Below, one piece after another: positions 9,992 through 19,244 of a DNA stretch of 64,000 nucleotides (the first letter of the stretch is position 1; each line of letters begins with the position of its first letter). This stretch comes from Cupriavidus necator A5-1. Lineage in GTDB: Bacteria > Pseudomonadota > Gammaproteobacteria > Burkholderiales > Burkholderiaceae. Position numbers and translations under genes: made by a program. Location: assembly GCF_000744095.1 (NCBI RefSeq), contig NZ_JQLI01000008.1:1-64000 (forward strand). The letters are read 5' to 3'. The notes beneath the pieces are model-generated. The model had not been told where the DNA came from. It ran no database searches and saw only the letters and a list, made by a program, of their open reading frames with translations.

Positions 9992-10564
9992 ATGAACGTC
10001 CCCACCCTCCCCCGCCGCAACGATGGCGCGGCCGACGGCCCCACCGAGGACCGCCTTGCGCGCGCGTGGGCGGCGCTCGAAGCCGTGCCAGACCCGGAGA
10101 TCCCGGTGGTGTCGATCCGCGACCTGGGCATCCTGCGCGATATCACCGCCGCATCGGATGGCACCCTGGAAGTGGTCATCACCCCGACCTACTCCGGCTG
10201 CCCGGCGATGTCGCAAATCGCCGAGGACATCGGCCAGGCGCTCGACACTGCCGACCTGGCGCCCTGGCGCATCCGCACCGTGCTGGCGCCAGCCTGGACC
10301 ACTGACTGGATCACCCCGGGTGCGCGCGAGCGCCTGCGCGAATTCGGCATCGCACCGCCGGGCCAGTGCGGCGCGGCCGCCGCCGCGCAACCGCTGCGCT
10401 TCGCGCCTCGCGCCACCCGCGCCGGCGCGCCCGATACCGTGGCCTGCCCGCGCTGCGGCAGCGTGCATACGCAGGAGATCTCGCGCTTCGCCTCGACCGC
10501 ATGCAAGGCGCTGTACCGCTGCCTGGACTGCCGCGAGCCGTTCGACTATTTCAAACCCTACTGA
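9992..10564 (+). CDS. paaD: Phenylacetyl-CoA epoxidase assembly protein D
   Basis: A 190-residue protein with an N-terminal MIP18/DUF59 domain (AVPDPEIPVVSIRDLGILRD; CPAMSQIAEDIGQAL) and a C-terminal zinc ribbon (CPRCGS near residue 150, CLDCREPFDYFKPY at the end). It is thought to help mature the metal centres of the epoxidase. ATG at 9992 is chosen; an in-frame TTG at 9983 is an alternative and neither has a strong ribosome site, so translational coupling to paaC is likely. Confidence 0.94.
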   Translation: MNVPTLPRRNDGAADGPTEDRLARAWAALEAVPDPEIPVVSIRDLGILRDITAASDGTLEVVITPTYSGCPAMSQIAEDIGQALDTADLAPWRIRTVLAPAWTTDWITPGARERLREFGIAPPGQCGAAAAAQPLRFAPRATRAGAPDTVACPRCGSVHTQEISRFASTACKALYRCLDCREPFDYFKPY

Positions 10565-10591
10565 GCCCCGCCGGGCCGAAGCCAGGCTGCC

Positions 10592-11680
10592 ATGACCCCA
10601 CAGTTCCACCCGCTGCGCGTAGCGCAGGTGCGCCCCGAGACCGCCGACACCATCTCGATCGCATTCGAGGTGCCGGAGCCGCTGCGCGACGCCTACCGCT
10701 TCACGCAGGGCCAGTTCCTGACGCTCAGGGCGCCGGTCGATGGCAAGGACTTGCGCCGCTCGTACTCGATCTGTTCGGCGGTGCAGGACTATGACGAGCA
10801 CGGCGAGCTGCGCGTGGCCGTGAAGCTGGTCGAGGACGGACTCTTTTCCTCGCACCTGCACGACTCCATCGCCCCCGGCCAGGTGATCGACGTGATGACG
10901 CCCGACGGGCGCTTCCATGTGCCGCTCGATCCCGCCGCCGCGCGCCACTACGTGGCCTTTGCCGCCGGCAGCGGCATCACGCCGGTGCTGTCGCTGATCC
11001 GCACCACGCTGCAGGCCGAGCCGCTCAGCCGTTTCACGCTGGTCTACGGCAACCGCAACGTCGACAGCATCATCTTCTCCGAGGCGCTGGAAGACCTGAA
11101 GAACCAGTATCTGGCGCGCTTCACGCTCTACCACGTGCTGTCGCGCCAGCCGCAGGAGGTCGACCTGCTGCACGGCCGGCTCGACCATGCCCGCGTGAGC
11201 GCCTTCCTGCAGACGCTGATCCCGGTGGAAGATATCGACGCGGCCTTTGTCTGCGGGCCGGCCTCGATGATCGACGAGGCGGAGGCGGCGCTGCGCGATG
11301 CGGGCCTCGATCCGCACCGCATCCATGCCGAGCGCTTCGGCGTGCCGCTCGCGCAGGCCAGGCGCAAGCCCGCCCCCGCCCACACCGATCATGCCGGCAC
11401 GGCCGAGCTGGTGGTGGTGCTCGACGGCAAGCAGCACAGCTTGCGCCTGCCGCTGGAAGACGCCAACGTGCTCGACACCGCGCTGGCCGCCGGCCTGGAC
11501 CTGCCTTTTGCCTGCAAGAGCGGCGTCTGTTGCACCTGCCGCGCCAAGGTGCTGGAGGGCCAGGTGGAGATGGAAAAGAACTACACGCTCGAGCCGTGGG
11601 AGATGAAAAAGGGCTTCGTGCTCACCTGCCAGGCGCGCGCGCTGACGCCGCGGGTGGTGGTCAGCTACGACGAGCGCTGA
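10592..11680 (+). CDS. paaE: Phenylacetyl-CoA epoxidase reductase subunit E
   Basis: A 362-residue reductase that passes electrons from NADPH to PaaA. It has an FAD-binding ferredoxin-reductase domain (RRSYSICSAV near residue 54), an NAD(P) domain (FAAGSGITPVLSLI near 125) and a C-terminal plant-type [2Fe-2S] ferredoxin domain with the cluster motif CKSGVCCTCRAKV near 308 plus a distal cysteine in VLTCQA. Last structural gene of the operon; 27 bp after paaD. Confidence 0.97.
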   Translation: MTPQFHPLRVAQVRPETADTISIAFEVPEPLRDAYRFTQGQFLTLRAPVDGKDLRRSYSICSAVQDYDEHGELRVAVKLVEDGLFSSHLHDSIAPGQVIDVMTPDGRFHVPLDPAAARHYVAFAAGSGITPVLSLIRTTLQAEPLSRFTLVYGNRNVDSIIFSEALEDLKNQYLARFTLYHVLSRQPQEVDLLHGRLDHARVSAFLQTLIPVEDIDAAFVCGPASMIDEAEAALRDAGLDPHRIHAERFGVPLAQARRKPAPAHTDHAGTAELVVVLDGKQHSLRLPLEDANVLDTALAAGLDLPFACKSGVCCTCRAKVLEGQVEMEKNYTLEPWEMKKGFVLTCQARALTPRVVVSYDER

Positions 11681-11850
11681 CCGCGGCCGGCGCCGTGGCG
11701 GCGCGTACGCGTACAGACAATGGCCGACATTGACCATCACCGGCCGTGATTACAATGGCGGCAGGCCGGCATCCGGCTGGCGCGATGCTTGCAGGAGGAT
11801 GACCGGCTGGCAGTGCCAGCGAACCGTCCCACCCATATACAATCACGGCC

Positions 11851-12645
11851 ATGCAATATATCCACGTCGTCAACGGTGATGTAGCAGGCACGACCTTGCG
11901 CCAGGCCCTGGCCCAGGCAGCGCGGCCCGACCCAGTCGTAGTGCTGCGCGACGACCTCGCGGTGGGACCGCTGGCAGACATCGACAGCACTGGGCTGATC
12001 CGCTCCGGCTTCTGGCAGCGGGTGGCCCCGCACACGGACATCGACTTCGCCGCCGAGATGCGCCAGGCGCTGGACCAGCTCCAGGCGCTGCGCCAGGACG
12101 ACATGGAAGTTGCGATCTGGCACGGCCAGAGCGCGGCCGACCAGCTGATGCTGCGCCGGGTGGTGTTCCACCTGTACCAGGCGCCGCAACGGATCAATGA
12201 AGTCGCCATGGACCTGCGCGAGCTCGAAATGCCCGCGCAAGGCAACCTCGCGGCCATCGGCATGTACTCGCCCGCGCGGCTGGCGCGGCGCTTTTCCACC
12301 ATTGCGCCGGTCTCGGTGCTGCGGCTGGGGCGGCTGGGCTACGAGTGGCAGCAGAACGTCAAGGAAAACGCCGACGTGCGCCTGTGGAAAGGCAACACGC
12401 TGGTGCCGGCGGCGTACCACACCATCGACGAAATCATCATGGAACGCGCCCCGCTCGAATGGACCCCGGCGGCGCAGGTGGTGGGCAGCGTGATGGGTGC
12501 GATCGAAGGGCTGCTGGCCAGCGACTGGTTTGTGTTCTGGCGCTGCCGCGAGCTGATCGCCATGGGCCAGCTGGTGCTGCGCGGCAACGCCGACTCGCTC
12601 GAGACCTGCGAACTGCGCCGCCACTCAGGGACCGGCGGCGAATAA
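11851..12645 (+). CDS. DUF1835 domain protein
   Basis: A 264-residue protein opening with MQYIHVVNGDVAGTTLRQAL and DPVVVLRDDLAVGPL, the DUF1835 signature, and ending with a helical C-terminal half of the partner DUF3658 type. No catalytic function is known. It sits between paaE and the paaR-like regulator; 170 bp separate it from paaE, containing TTGACC (11730) and TATACAAT (11837) that might form promoter elements. Functional linkage to phenylacetate is not shown by the sequence. Confidence 0.75.
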   Translation: MQYIHVVNGDVAGTTLRQALAQAARPDPVVVLRDDLAVGPLADIDSTGLIRSGFWQRVAPHTDIDFAAEMRQALDQLQALRQDDMEVAIWHGQSAADQLMLRRVVFHLYQAPQRINEVAMDLRELEMPAQGNLAAIGMYSPARLARRFSTIAPVSVLRLGRLGYEWQQNVKENADVRLWKGNTLVPAAYHTIDEIIMERAPLEWTPAAQVVGSVMGAIEGLLASDWFVFWRCRELIAMGQLVLRGNADSLETCELRRHSGTGGE

Positions 12646-12653
12646 TCAACAAT

Positions 12654-13271
12654 ATGGCCCGTACCAAGGCACCCGATTTCGAGGCGCAGCGCGAACAGAT
12701 TCTGGACCTGGCCGCCGCCGCCTTCGCCAACAGCAGCTACCCCAGCACCTCGATGGCCGACCTGGCCGCCGCCTGCGGCACCTCCAAGGCGCGGCTGTAC
12801 CACTATTACGAGAGCAAGGAAGCGATCCTGTTCGACCTGCTGGACCGCTACACGCGCCGGCTGATGCTGCTGGTCACCGAAGTGGAGGCCGACGCCGAAC
12901 GCCACGCCCGCAGCGACAAGGAAGCCTTCGCCAACCTGATCCGCGCCTTCCTGGCGGAGTATGAGACTTCACAGACCCGCCACGTTGCGCTGATCAACGA
13001 CGTCAAGTTCCTGGCCGACACCCAGCGCGACCTCATCCTCGGGCGCGAGCGCGACGTGGTGGCCGCCTTCTCGCGCCTGCTGCGCCGGGCCTATCCGGAG
13101 CGGGTCACGCGCGATAACCAGACCGCGCTGACCATGACCGTGTTCGGCATGATCAACTGGACGTTCACCTGGCTCAAGCCGGGCGGACGGCTGTCGTACG
13201 CGGAGTTTGCCGAGATGGTAGTCGACCTGCTCGAAGGCGGCCTGCCCGGGCGGGCCGTGGCGGGGCGCTGA
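12654..13271 (+). CDS. paaR: TetR-family regulator, probable phenylacetate repressor PaaR
   Basis: A 205-residue TetR protein with an N-terminal helix-turn-helix (SMADLAAACGTSKARLYHYY, residues about 36-55) and a helical ligand-binding C-terminus. It begins 8 bp after the DUF1835 gene. Location next to paaABCDE and the TetR-type palindrome at the paaA promoter support the role of PaaR, which in related betaproteobacteria is released by phenylacetyl-CoA. The gene symbol is inferred from context. Confidence 0.83.
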   Translation: MARTKAPDFEAQREQILDLAAAAFANSSYPSTSMADLAAACGTSKARLYHYYESKEAILFDLLDRYTRRLMLLVTEVEADAERHARSDKEAFANLIRAFLAEYETSQTRHVALINDVKFLADTQRDLILGRERDVVAAFSRLLRRAYPERVTRDNQTALTMTVFGMINWTFTWLKPGGRLSYAEFAEMVVDLLEGGLPGRAVAGR

Positions 13272-13311
13272 TCCCCGCCCGTCACGCCCTTCCCGCCCTG
13301 CCTCCAGGACC

Positions 13312-15123
13312 TCAGGTCCACTCTGCTTCCTCACGCTGGCGCCGCTGCTCGCGGTCCTGGCGGAACATCTCCTCCAGCTCGTCGCGCGCCTGGCGCGCCA
13401 GCGAAACCAGCTTTTTCTGATCCGTGTAGTGCGGATAGAAGCGGTCGATCGCCTGGATGTTGTGGCGCCGGAAACGCAGCGCCACGTTGCGCGCCTCGGC
13501 CGGGTCGAAACCCAGCCCTTCCAGCACGCGCCGGCCCAGCATCAGCGAACCCTCGAACAACTCGCGCTCGAACAGATGCACGCCGCGGTCCTTGAGCTGG
13601 TAGACGTGCGACACATGTCGCGCCCGCGCGTAGATCTGCAGCTCCGGGAAGCGCTCGCGCACGCGGTCGATCAGTTGCAGGCTCTCGTCCATGCCGTCGA
13701 TCGCCACCACCAGGATGCGCGCACGGGCGATGCCGGCGGCTTCCAGCAGGTCCAGCCGGGTGGCATCGCCATAGAAGACCTTGAGGCCGTACTGGCGCAG
13801 GAACTCAATCTGGTCCGGGTCGTGGTCCAGCACCGTGACGCCCACACCCTGGCTGTACAGCAGCCGCCCGATGATCTGGCCGAAGCGCCCGAAGCCGGCG
13901 ATCAGCACCGGGTTGTCCTGCGGCGTGATGGCCTCGCCCGCGCGCGCGCGGCGCCCGCCCAGGCGCGGCGCCACCAGCTGGTCGTAGGCCAGCAGCAGCA
14001 AGGGCGTGGCCACCATCGACAGCGCCACCACCAGCACCAGCAGCGCTTCGGTCTCGCGCGGTAGCAGGCCCGCGCCGCCGGCGACGCCGAACACCACGAA
14101 GGCAAACTCGCCGCCCTGCGAGATCAGCAGCGCGAACAGCAGCCGCTGGCCGCGGGCGATGGCGAAGCGCTTTGCCAACAGCGCCAGCACCACCGTCTTG
14201 GCCGCGACAACGGCCACCACCAGCCCGAGAACCAGCCACGGCGAGCGCGCCAGCACGGCAAAGTCGATCGACATGCCGACCGCCATGAAGAACAGCCCCA
14301 GCAGCAGGCCCTTGAACGGCTCCAGGTCGGCCTCGAGCGCGTGGCGGTATTCCGAGTCGGCCAGCAGCACGCCGGCCAGGAAAGTGCCGAGCGCCATCGA
14401 CAGGCCCACCGCGTCCATCATCAGCGCGATGCCCACCACCAGCAGCAGCGCGAACGCGGTGAACATCTCGCGCATGTCGGTGCGCGCGATAAAGCGCAGC
14501 GCCGGCCGCACCAGGTAGCGGCCGCCGGCAACCACCAGCCCGATCACCGCCACCGCCTTGCCCGCGGCCAGCCAGCCGGTTGCGCCCGCCGCGCCTTCGG
14601 CGCCCTGCGTGGCCAGCAGCGGCAGCAGCGCGATCATCGGGATCGCGGCGATGTCCTGGAACAGCAGGATGCCGAAGCTGGCCGCCCCCGCCGGCGTGCC
14701 GAACAGGTTGCGCTCGGTCAGCGTCGCCAGCGCGATCGCGGTCGACGACAGCGCCAGGCCGAGGCCGGCCACCAGCGCCACCTGCCACGGCGCGCCCGCC
14801 AGCGCCGCGGTTACGCCGATCAGCAGCGCGCACGCGGCCATCTGCGCGCCGCCGTAGCCAAAGATGCTCCGCCGCAGCGCCCACAGCTTGCGCGGCTCCA
14901 GCTCCAGGCCGATCACGAACATCATCAGCACCACGCCGAACTCGGAGAAATGCAGGATCGATTCGACATTGGTGACCAGGCGCAGCGCGAACGGCCCGAT
15001 CGCCGCCCCCGCCAACAGGTAGCCCAGCACCGCGCCCAGGCCGCTGCGGCGCGCCAGTGGCACCGCAACCACGGCCGCGACCAGGAACACCAGCAGCGCA
15101 ATCAGGAAGTCGTGCTGGTTCAT
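13312..15123 (-). CDS. CPA2-type K+/H+ antiporter with RCK (TrkA-N) domain (KefB/KefC family)
   Basis: A 603-residue membrane protein. About twelve transmembrane segments fill residues 5-380 and include the cation-exchange core (LALSSTAIALATL, FGILLFQDIAAIPMIALLPL). A cytoplasmic Rossmann RCK domain follows, with VLIAGFGRFGQIIGRLL near residue 405 (GxGxxG). Kef systems expel K+ in exchange for protons to acidify the cytosol during electrophile stress. The start overlaps the stop of the upstream oxidoreductase gene by 4 bp (ATGA), implying translational coupling with its likely ancillary subunit. Confidence 0.9.
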   Translation of the reverse strand: MNQHDFLIALLVFLVAAVVAVPLARRSGLGAVLGYLLAGAAIGPFALRLVTNVESILHFSEFGVVLMMFVIGLELEPRKLWALRRSIFGYGGAQMAACALLIGVTAALAGAPWQVALVAGLGLALSSTAIALATLTERNLFGTPAGAASFGILLFQDIAAIPMIALLPLLATQGAEGAAGATGWLAAGKAVAVIGLVVAGGRYLVRPALRFIARTDMREMFTAFALLLVVGIALMMDAVGLSMALGTFLAGVLLADSEYRHALEADLEPFKGLLLGLFFMAVGMSIDFAVLARSPWLVLGLVVAVVAAKTVVLALLAKRFAIARGQRLLFALLISQGGEFAFVVFGVAGGAGLLPRETEALLVLVVALSMVATPLLLLAYDQLVAPRLGGRRARAGEAITPQDNPVLIAGFGRFGQIIGRLLYSQGVGVTVLDHDPDQIEFLRQYGLKVFYGDATRLDLLEAAGIARARILVVAIDGMDESLQLIDRVRERFPELQIYARARHVSHVYQLKDRGVHLFERELFEGSLMLGRRVLEGLGFDPAEARNVALRFRRHNIQAIDRFYPHYTDQKKLVSLARQARDELEEMFRQDREQRRQREEAEWT

Positions 15124-15674
15124 GCCTGCACCTCCACCGGGGCCGCATCGGTGCCCAGCCGTCCGCAGACATGGGCAATATGGTCGGCCAGCGCCAGCGC
15201 GTCGGCATTGTCGGCATCGTGCAGCACCACCGGCGGCAGCCAGTTCATGCCGCACAGCAAGGCGGTCTGCTCCAGCGGCAGCAGGAAGTCCTCGATCGGA
15301 CGGCCATGGATGCCATCCGACCCATACGAATCGGCGGTGCCGCCGGTGCTCACCACCGCCAGCATCGACTTGCCGCGCAGCGCCGTGCCGCCGGGGCCGA
15401 AGGCCCAGCCCGCCTCCAGCACCTCATCCAGCCAGAGTTTCAGCAGCGCCGGCACGCTGTACCAGCGCACGGGGTACAGCAGCACGACCGTGTCCGATAC
15501 CGACAGCACGCGCTGCTCGGCGACGACGTCGATGTCGTAATCCACATAACTGCGATAGAGGTCGCGTACCTGAACCTGCGGCAACGCCGCCAGCGCATCG
15601 GCCAGCGGCCGGTTGACGCGCGAACGGCTGGGCGTGGGATGCGCGTAGATCACAACGATTGGGGGCTCGGTCAT
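15120..15674 (-). CDS. NAD(P)H oxidoreductase of KefF/KefG type (flavodoxin-like fold)
   Basis: A 184-residue flavodoxin-like quinone reductase. Signatures are IVVIYAHPTPSRSRVNRPL at the N-terminus, LLYPVRWYSVPALLKLWLDEV near residue 70 and STGGTADSYGSDG near 113, typical of KefF/KefG/MdaB proteins. In E. coli such proteins bind and activate Kef antiporters; the 4-bp overlap with the Kef gene makes the same partnership very likely. ATG 15674 is chosen because homology begins there. Confidence 0.88.
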   Translation of the reverse strand: MTEPPIVVIYAHPTPSRSRVNRPLADALAALPQVQVRDLYRSYVDYDIDVVAEQRVLSVSDTVVLLYPVRWYSVPALLKLWLDEVLEAGWAFGPGGTALRGKSMLAVVSTGGTADSYGSDGIHGRPIEDFLLPLEQTALLCGMNWLPPVVLHDADNADALALADHIAHVCGRLGTDAAPVEVQA

Positions 15675-16007
15675 TGGAAGGCGATCGGCTGGTAGGAGAG
15701 AGCGGATGATCGGGGATGCGGCGGCCGATTGCCGCGTTGCACCAAATCCACAGTTGATGGCGCGCAACAAATCATCACATTTTTTCAAGCCATTGATTTT
15801 ATTCGATTTATCGCGCGCATGAGTCGATACGCAGACCTGTTGCGGCGCAGGAAGCTTACGCCGAACTGACAATTCCACTACAATACTTTTCGCGCTGTAT
15901 CAAGATGGTGTTTCCCCCGAGTCTTGCACCGAGCCAGGGAAAAGTGCCTGGCGGAACACCAACGCAGTGCTATTTTTATCTGTGACTGCACCAGGAAGGA
16001 AATAATC

Positions 16008-16706
16008 GTGAACCCGCTCGAACTGAGCAAGGCCGTCGGCGCACTGACCGACGAAGATCTGCGCAAGGCAGCCGAAGCCGCACAGGCCACCCACCGCGCC
16101 ACCGTCCTGGTGCGCGAGCTGGCGGCCCATCACCGCTCGCGCCTGCTGAAGCATTTCCTCGCCCTGGGCGAGGAGGATCGCCTGCTCCGTTTTGGCCAGT
16201 CCGTGGGCGATCACGTGATCGAAGCCTATGTCGACAGCATCGACTTCGACCATGACTCCGTGTTCGGCGTCTACGACGACAAGCTCGAGCTGGTCGGCGT
16301 GGGCCACTTCGCCAACCTGCGCGACAACGCCCAGGGCCGCGTGGCGGAGTTCGGCGTGTCGGTATCGCGCAGCGCCCGCGGGCGCGGCATCGGCAGCGCG
16401 CTGTTCGAGCGTGCCGCGATGCACGGCCGCAATACCAATGTGCGGACGCTGTACATGCATTGCCTATCGCGCAACGCGGCGATGATGCACATCGCCAAGA
16501 AGGCCGGCATGAAGGTCCAGTACGCCTATGGCGAGGCCGACGCCTACCTGGAACTGCCGCCCGCCGACACCGTCAGCCGCCTGACCGAGGCGCTGGACGA
16601 GCAGCTCGCCGACCTGGACTACGCGGTGCGCCGCAACCTGCGCGACGCGCGCCGCTTCGGGCTGCGCTTCTGGCGCACCATGGTGCCGCAGAAGCATACC
16701 GCCTGA
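16008..16706 (+). CDS. GNAT-family N-acetyltransferase
   Basis: A 232-residue protein with a GNAT fold. The acetyl-CoA-binding motif A reads VSRSARGRGIGSALFERA near residue 123 (R/Q-x-x-G-x-G/A), followed by NAAMMHIAKKAGM near 158. The substrate is unknown. GTG at 16008 is chosen because AAGGAAAT precedes it; upstream in-frame codons would add an unconserved basic segment. The 333 bp upstream (15675-16007) hold no gene I can see, only an AT-rich presumptive promoter area. A strong terminator follows. Confidence 0.85.
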   Translation: MNPLELSKAVGALTDEDLRKAAEAAQATHRATVLVRELAAHHRSRLLKHFLALGEEDRLLRFGQSVGDHVIEAYVDSIDFDHDSVFGVYDDKLELVGVGHFANLRDNAQGRVAEFGVSVSRSARGRGIGSALFERAAMHGRNTNVRTLYMHCLSRNAAMMHIAKKAGMKVQYAYGEADAYLELPPADTVSRLTEALDEQLADLDYAVRRNLRDARRFGLRFWRTMVPQKHTA

Positions 16707-16733
16707 CCCAGCCCTTCGCGGCTTTCCTGCCAG

Positions 16734-16762
16734 ACGGCGCATCGCAACGATGCGCCGTTTTT
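16734..16762. terminator. Intrinsic terminator between convergent GNAT and Lrp genes
   Basis: A perfect 11-bp stem (ACGGCGCATCG / CGATGCGCCGT) with a CAA loop, followed by a T-run on the plus strand. It lies in the 67-bp gap between two convergent genes and probably serves the plus-strand GNAT gene chiefly. Confidence 0.85.
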
Positions 16763-16773
16763 GTTTCAGGCCG

Positions 16774-17268
16774 TCAGGCGGCGCCGCCCACGGGCAGCGC
16801 CGTGGTGTCTTTGATGCTTTCCAGCGCAAAGCTGGAACGCACGTCGATCACCGAGGGGTGCGCCAGCAGCTGTTCCTGCATGAAGCGCGCGAAGTGTTCC
16901 ATGTCTTCGACGTAGACCTTGAGCAGCAGGTCCATCTCGCCGGTCATGGCATGGCACGCGGCCACCTCCGGCCAGACCGCGATCGACGCGCGGAACAGGT
17001 CCAGCGGCGCCTTGCCCTTGGGCGCGCCGCCATGCTTTTCCAGCCGCACGTTGATATAGGCCAGCAGGCCCAGCCCGATCTTGTTGGGCTCCAGCAGCGC
17101 CGCGTACTGCCGGATCACGCCGATCTCTTCCAGCCGCCGGATACGGCGCAGGCAGGGGCTGGGCGACAGGTTCACGCGCTCGGCCACCTCCAGGTTGGTC
17201 AAACGGCCGTTGGTCTGCAGCACTTCCAGGATCTTCCGGTCGATCTTGTCCAACTCCACCTTGCTCAC
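16774..17268 (-). CDS. Lrp/AsnC-family transcriptional regulator
   Basis: A 164-residue Lrp-type regulator: N-terminal winged helix-turn-helix (LDKIDRKILEVLQTNGRLTN; VNLSPSPCLRRIRRLEEIGV) and C-terminal RAM ligand domain (MTGEMDLLLKVYVEDMEHF). Length matches E. coli Lrp. GTG at 17268 with GGAG upstream is preferred; an in-frame ATG at 17301 would add 11 residues. The AT-rich stretch upstream (17281-17360), with repeated A/T tracts, could be an autoregulatory Lrp-binding region. 17302-17608 contains no recognisable gene. Confidence 0.9.
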   Translation of the reverse strand: MSKVELDKIDRKILEVLQTNGRLTNLEVAERVNLSPSPCLRRIRRLEEIGVIRQYAALLEPNKIGLGLLAYINVRLEKHGGAPKGKAPLDLFRASIAVWPEVAACHAMTGEMDLLLKVYVEDMEHFARFMQEQLLAHPSVIDVRSSFALESIKDTTALPVGGAA

Positions 17269-17608
17269 GATATTGTTGCTCCGCAATATGTTTATTGGCA
17301 ATTTTTTTGCGCAAATTTAGCAAACCGTGCACAAGTACGCAATTTTTTGTTTGATTGCCCCGATCCAGCCCCCGTCCGCACCAGCCGGCGGCCTCATTGG
17401 TCACTCATGCAGCAGCCGGTCGGGCTGGGCAACCCTGTTGGCGCGGGCGTATTGCCATCGCGCCCGCCGACCGGGAGCAGGCAAGGATGGTGCCAAGCCC
17501 GGCGCACAGGGAAGCGGCATTCTACGGGCGTTTGCCACGCAAGTCAGAGGCTTCCTGGTACCCGCACCGCCTGCGGGCCGGCGGCGCTGCAAAAAGACGG
17601 CGCAAAAG

Positions 17609-17644
17609 AAAAAAAGCGCGCGACCCCTAGGGGTGCGCGCGCTT
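17609..17644 (-). terminator. Intrinsic terminator of the EF-hand gene
   Basis: On the minus strand a GC-rich near-perfect hairpin (AAGCGCGCG / CGCGCGCTT arms around ACCCCTAGGGGT) is followed by a run of T residues, 40 bp after the EF-hand stop codon. Confidence 0.8.
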
Positions 17645-17687
17645 GCTGATGTCAGCGGCAGGACGTTCTGGCCGCCCTGGCCTGGGA

Positions 17688-18284
17688 TCAGCCGCCGCTG
17701 GTGGACGGCGCACTCGGGGTGCCCGGCGCGGGCTGGCTGCCGCGCTGGCCGCGGTCACCGCGTTGGTGGTCGCGGTGCATCTTCTCCATGCCAGCGCGGA
17801 TCTCGTCGCGGGTCAGCTTGCCGTCGTGGTTGGCATCAAGCTGGTCAAAGCGCTTGGCCAGGCGCGGCAGGCCGGCGTTGGCCTCGGCCTTGGTCAGCGC
17901 GCCATCGCCGTTCTTGTCGGCGGCCTTGAACTTCTCGTCGAAGGCGGCCTGCATGCTGGCGTGGCGCTCGGCCATGGTGGCCTTGCGGTGCGCTTCTATC
18001 TCGGCCTTGTCGATCTTGCCGTCGCGGTTGGTGTCGAGCTTGTTGAACCACGCGTCGGCTTCCGCCTTGGAGATCGCACCGTCGCCATCGGTATCGATGG
18101 ACTTCATCCACATGCCGCCACCGTGGCCCATATGGTGATGGTGGCCTGGCTGCCCGGGCTGGCCGCCAGGCGCGGCAGGCGCGGCAGGCGCGCTGGCCTG
18201 CGCAAAGGCGCCACCGGCGACCAGGAGGGCGGCCGATGCGGCCAGGAACTGCTTCAGGATCTGCGGCTTGTGATTGCGTTGCAT
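17688..18284 (-). CDS. Exported EF-hand calcium-binding protein
   Basis: A 198-residue protein with an N-terminal signal peptide (hydrophobic LAASAALLVAGGAFAQA near residues 13-30), a Pro/Gly/His-rich linker (about 31-55) and four EF-hand loops: DTDGDGAISKAE, DTNRDGKIDKAE, DKNGDGALTKAE and DANHDGKLTRDE. All keep the D-x-D/N-x-D-G core, so Ca2+ binding is expected. The tail is Pro/Ser/Thr rich. Such periplasmic EF-hand proteins are common in Burkholderiales but their role is unknown. Confidence 0.88.
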   Translation of the reverse strand: MQRNHKPQILKQFLAASAALLVAGGAFAQASAPAAPAAPGGQPGQPGHHHHMGHGGGMWMKSIDTDGDGAISKAEADAWFNKLDTNRDGKIDKAEIEAHRKATMAERHASMQAAFDEKFKAADKNGDGALTKAEANAGLPRLAKRFDQLDANHDGKLTRDEIRAGMEKMHRDHQRGDRGQRGSQPAPGTPSAPSTSGG

Positions 18285-18438
18285 GTCTGGCTCCTTGTCA
18301 TCACGTTTGGCATGTACGGATTAGAACGCAGACGATGCAAGTAAGTTGGCGCTTTTAATACGATGTTACCCGGCTCACAGAAAAGCCCGACGCCGTAAGG
18401 GAACGCAATCCGGTGCGAATATTCGCTTTCCTGCAGGG

Positions 18439-19143
18439 TTAATGCTTCGGGACCAGCGCACCGTCGGCCGCGGCCGGCGGGACCATCGTCGCGGGCTGGT
18501 ACTGGCGGGGATCGGCCATCTGGGGCTGCGCTGGCTGAACCGGTTGGGCCTGGGGCTGCGTGGGCGGGCTTTGCGGGGGCGGGGCCGGCTGGCTGACCAT
18601 GGGCGCCGGCGGCGGCATCGGGGTCGCCATCGGAGCCGCGGCACCGGCCGGCGGCGTGGGCAAGGCAGCCGCCGCGGCGGATGGCGGCGCGCCGCGCGTG
18701 GCGCCCGCCTGCAATGGCAGCACGATCTCCTGGCGCACGCCGCTGCGCTCGATCACGACCGAGCGCTGGCGGATTTCCGCCAGCCGGATCTGCTGCGACA
18801 GCGACGCACCAGCGCGCACCGCCTTGGGCGGGCCGCCGTCCAGCGACACGATCGCCGCGCCCGCGCCGCCGCCCACCTCGGCCACCACGCCGAGCAGCTG
18901 CACGTCGCGCGGGCCGCCCTGCGCCGAGCCGCCGAACAGCGTGGCCACCGCGCCGGTCTCGACCGCCTCGGTCTGCGCCACGCGCGCACTCTGCGGGACC
19001 GGGATGGTGCGCATTGCGCTGAAGGTCAGCGCCCAGTAGGTGGCCAGCGCGCACAGCGCGATAAACAGCACCAGGCTGGCCAGGCGTGGCAGCCAGGCCG
19101 CCGAGGCATCGAAGCGAAAGTCAGGCCGGAGAGAGAGTTGCAC
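18439..19143 (-). CDS. gspC: Type II secretion protein GspC
   Basis: A 234-residue inner-membrane protein: short cytoplasmic N-terminus, one transmembrane helix (SLVLFIALCALATYWALTF, about residues 23-41), then a homology region (LFGGSAQGGPRDVQLLGVVAE near 89) and a long Pro/Gln/Ala-rich tail in place of a PDZ domain. GspC links the inner-membrane platform to the secretin GspD. It is on the opposite strand from the rest of the gsp genes and separated from gspG by hmp and nsrR, an arrangement that would place it under a different promoter. Confidence 0.85.
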   Translation of the reverse strand: MQLSLRPDFRFDASAAWLPRLASLVLFIALCALATYWALTFSAMRTIPVPQSARVAQTEAVETGAVATLFGGSAQGGPRDVQLLGVVAEVGGGAGAAIVSLDGGPPKAVRAGASLSQQIRLAEIRQRSVVIERSGVRQEIVLPLQAGATRGAPPSAAAAALPTPPAGAAAPMATPMPPPAPMVSQPAPPPQSPPTQPQAQPVQPAQPQMADPRQYQPATMVPPAAADGALVPKH

Positions 19144-19244
19144 GGAACGGTACCCTTGGCGCGGGCGATAACGCAGAAGTGCGGACGCGCCAAGCGTACC
19201 AGAGCCTCATGATACTGTCTGTCGCGCTGCCGCTCGGATCAGGC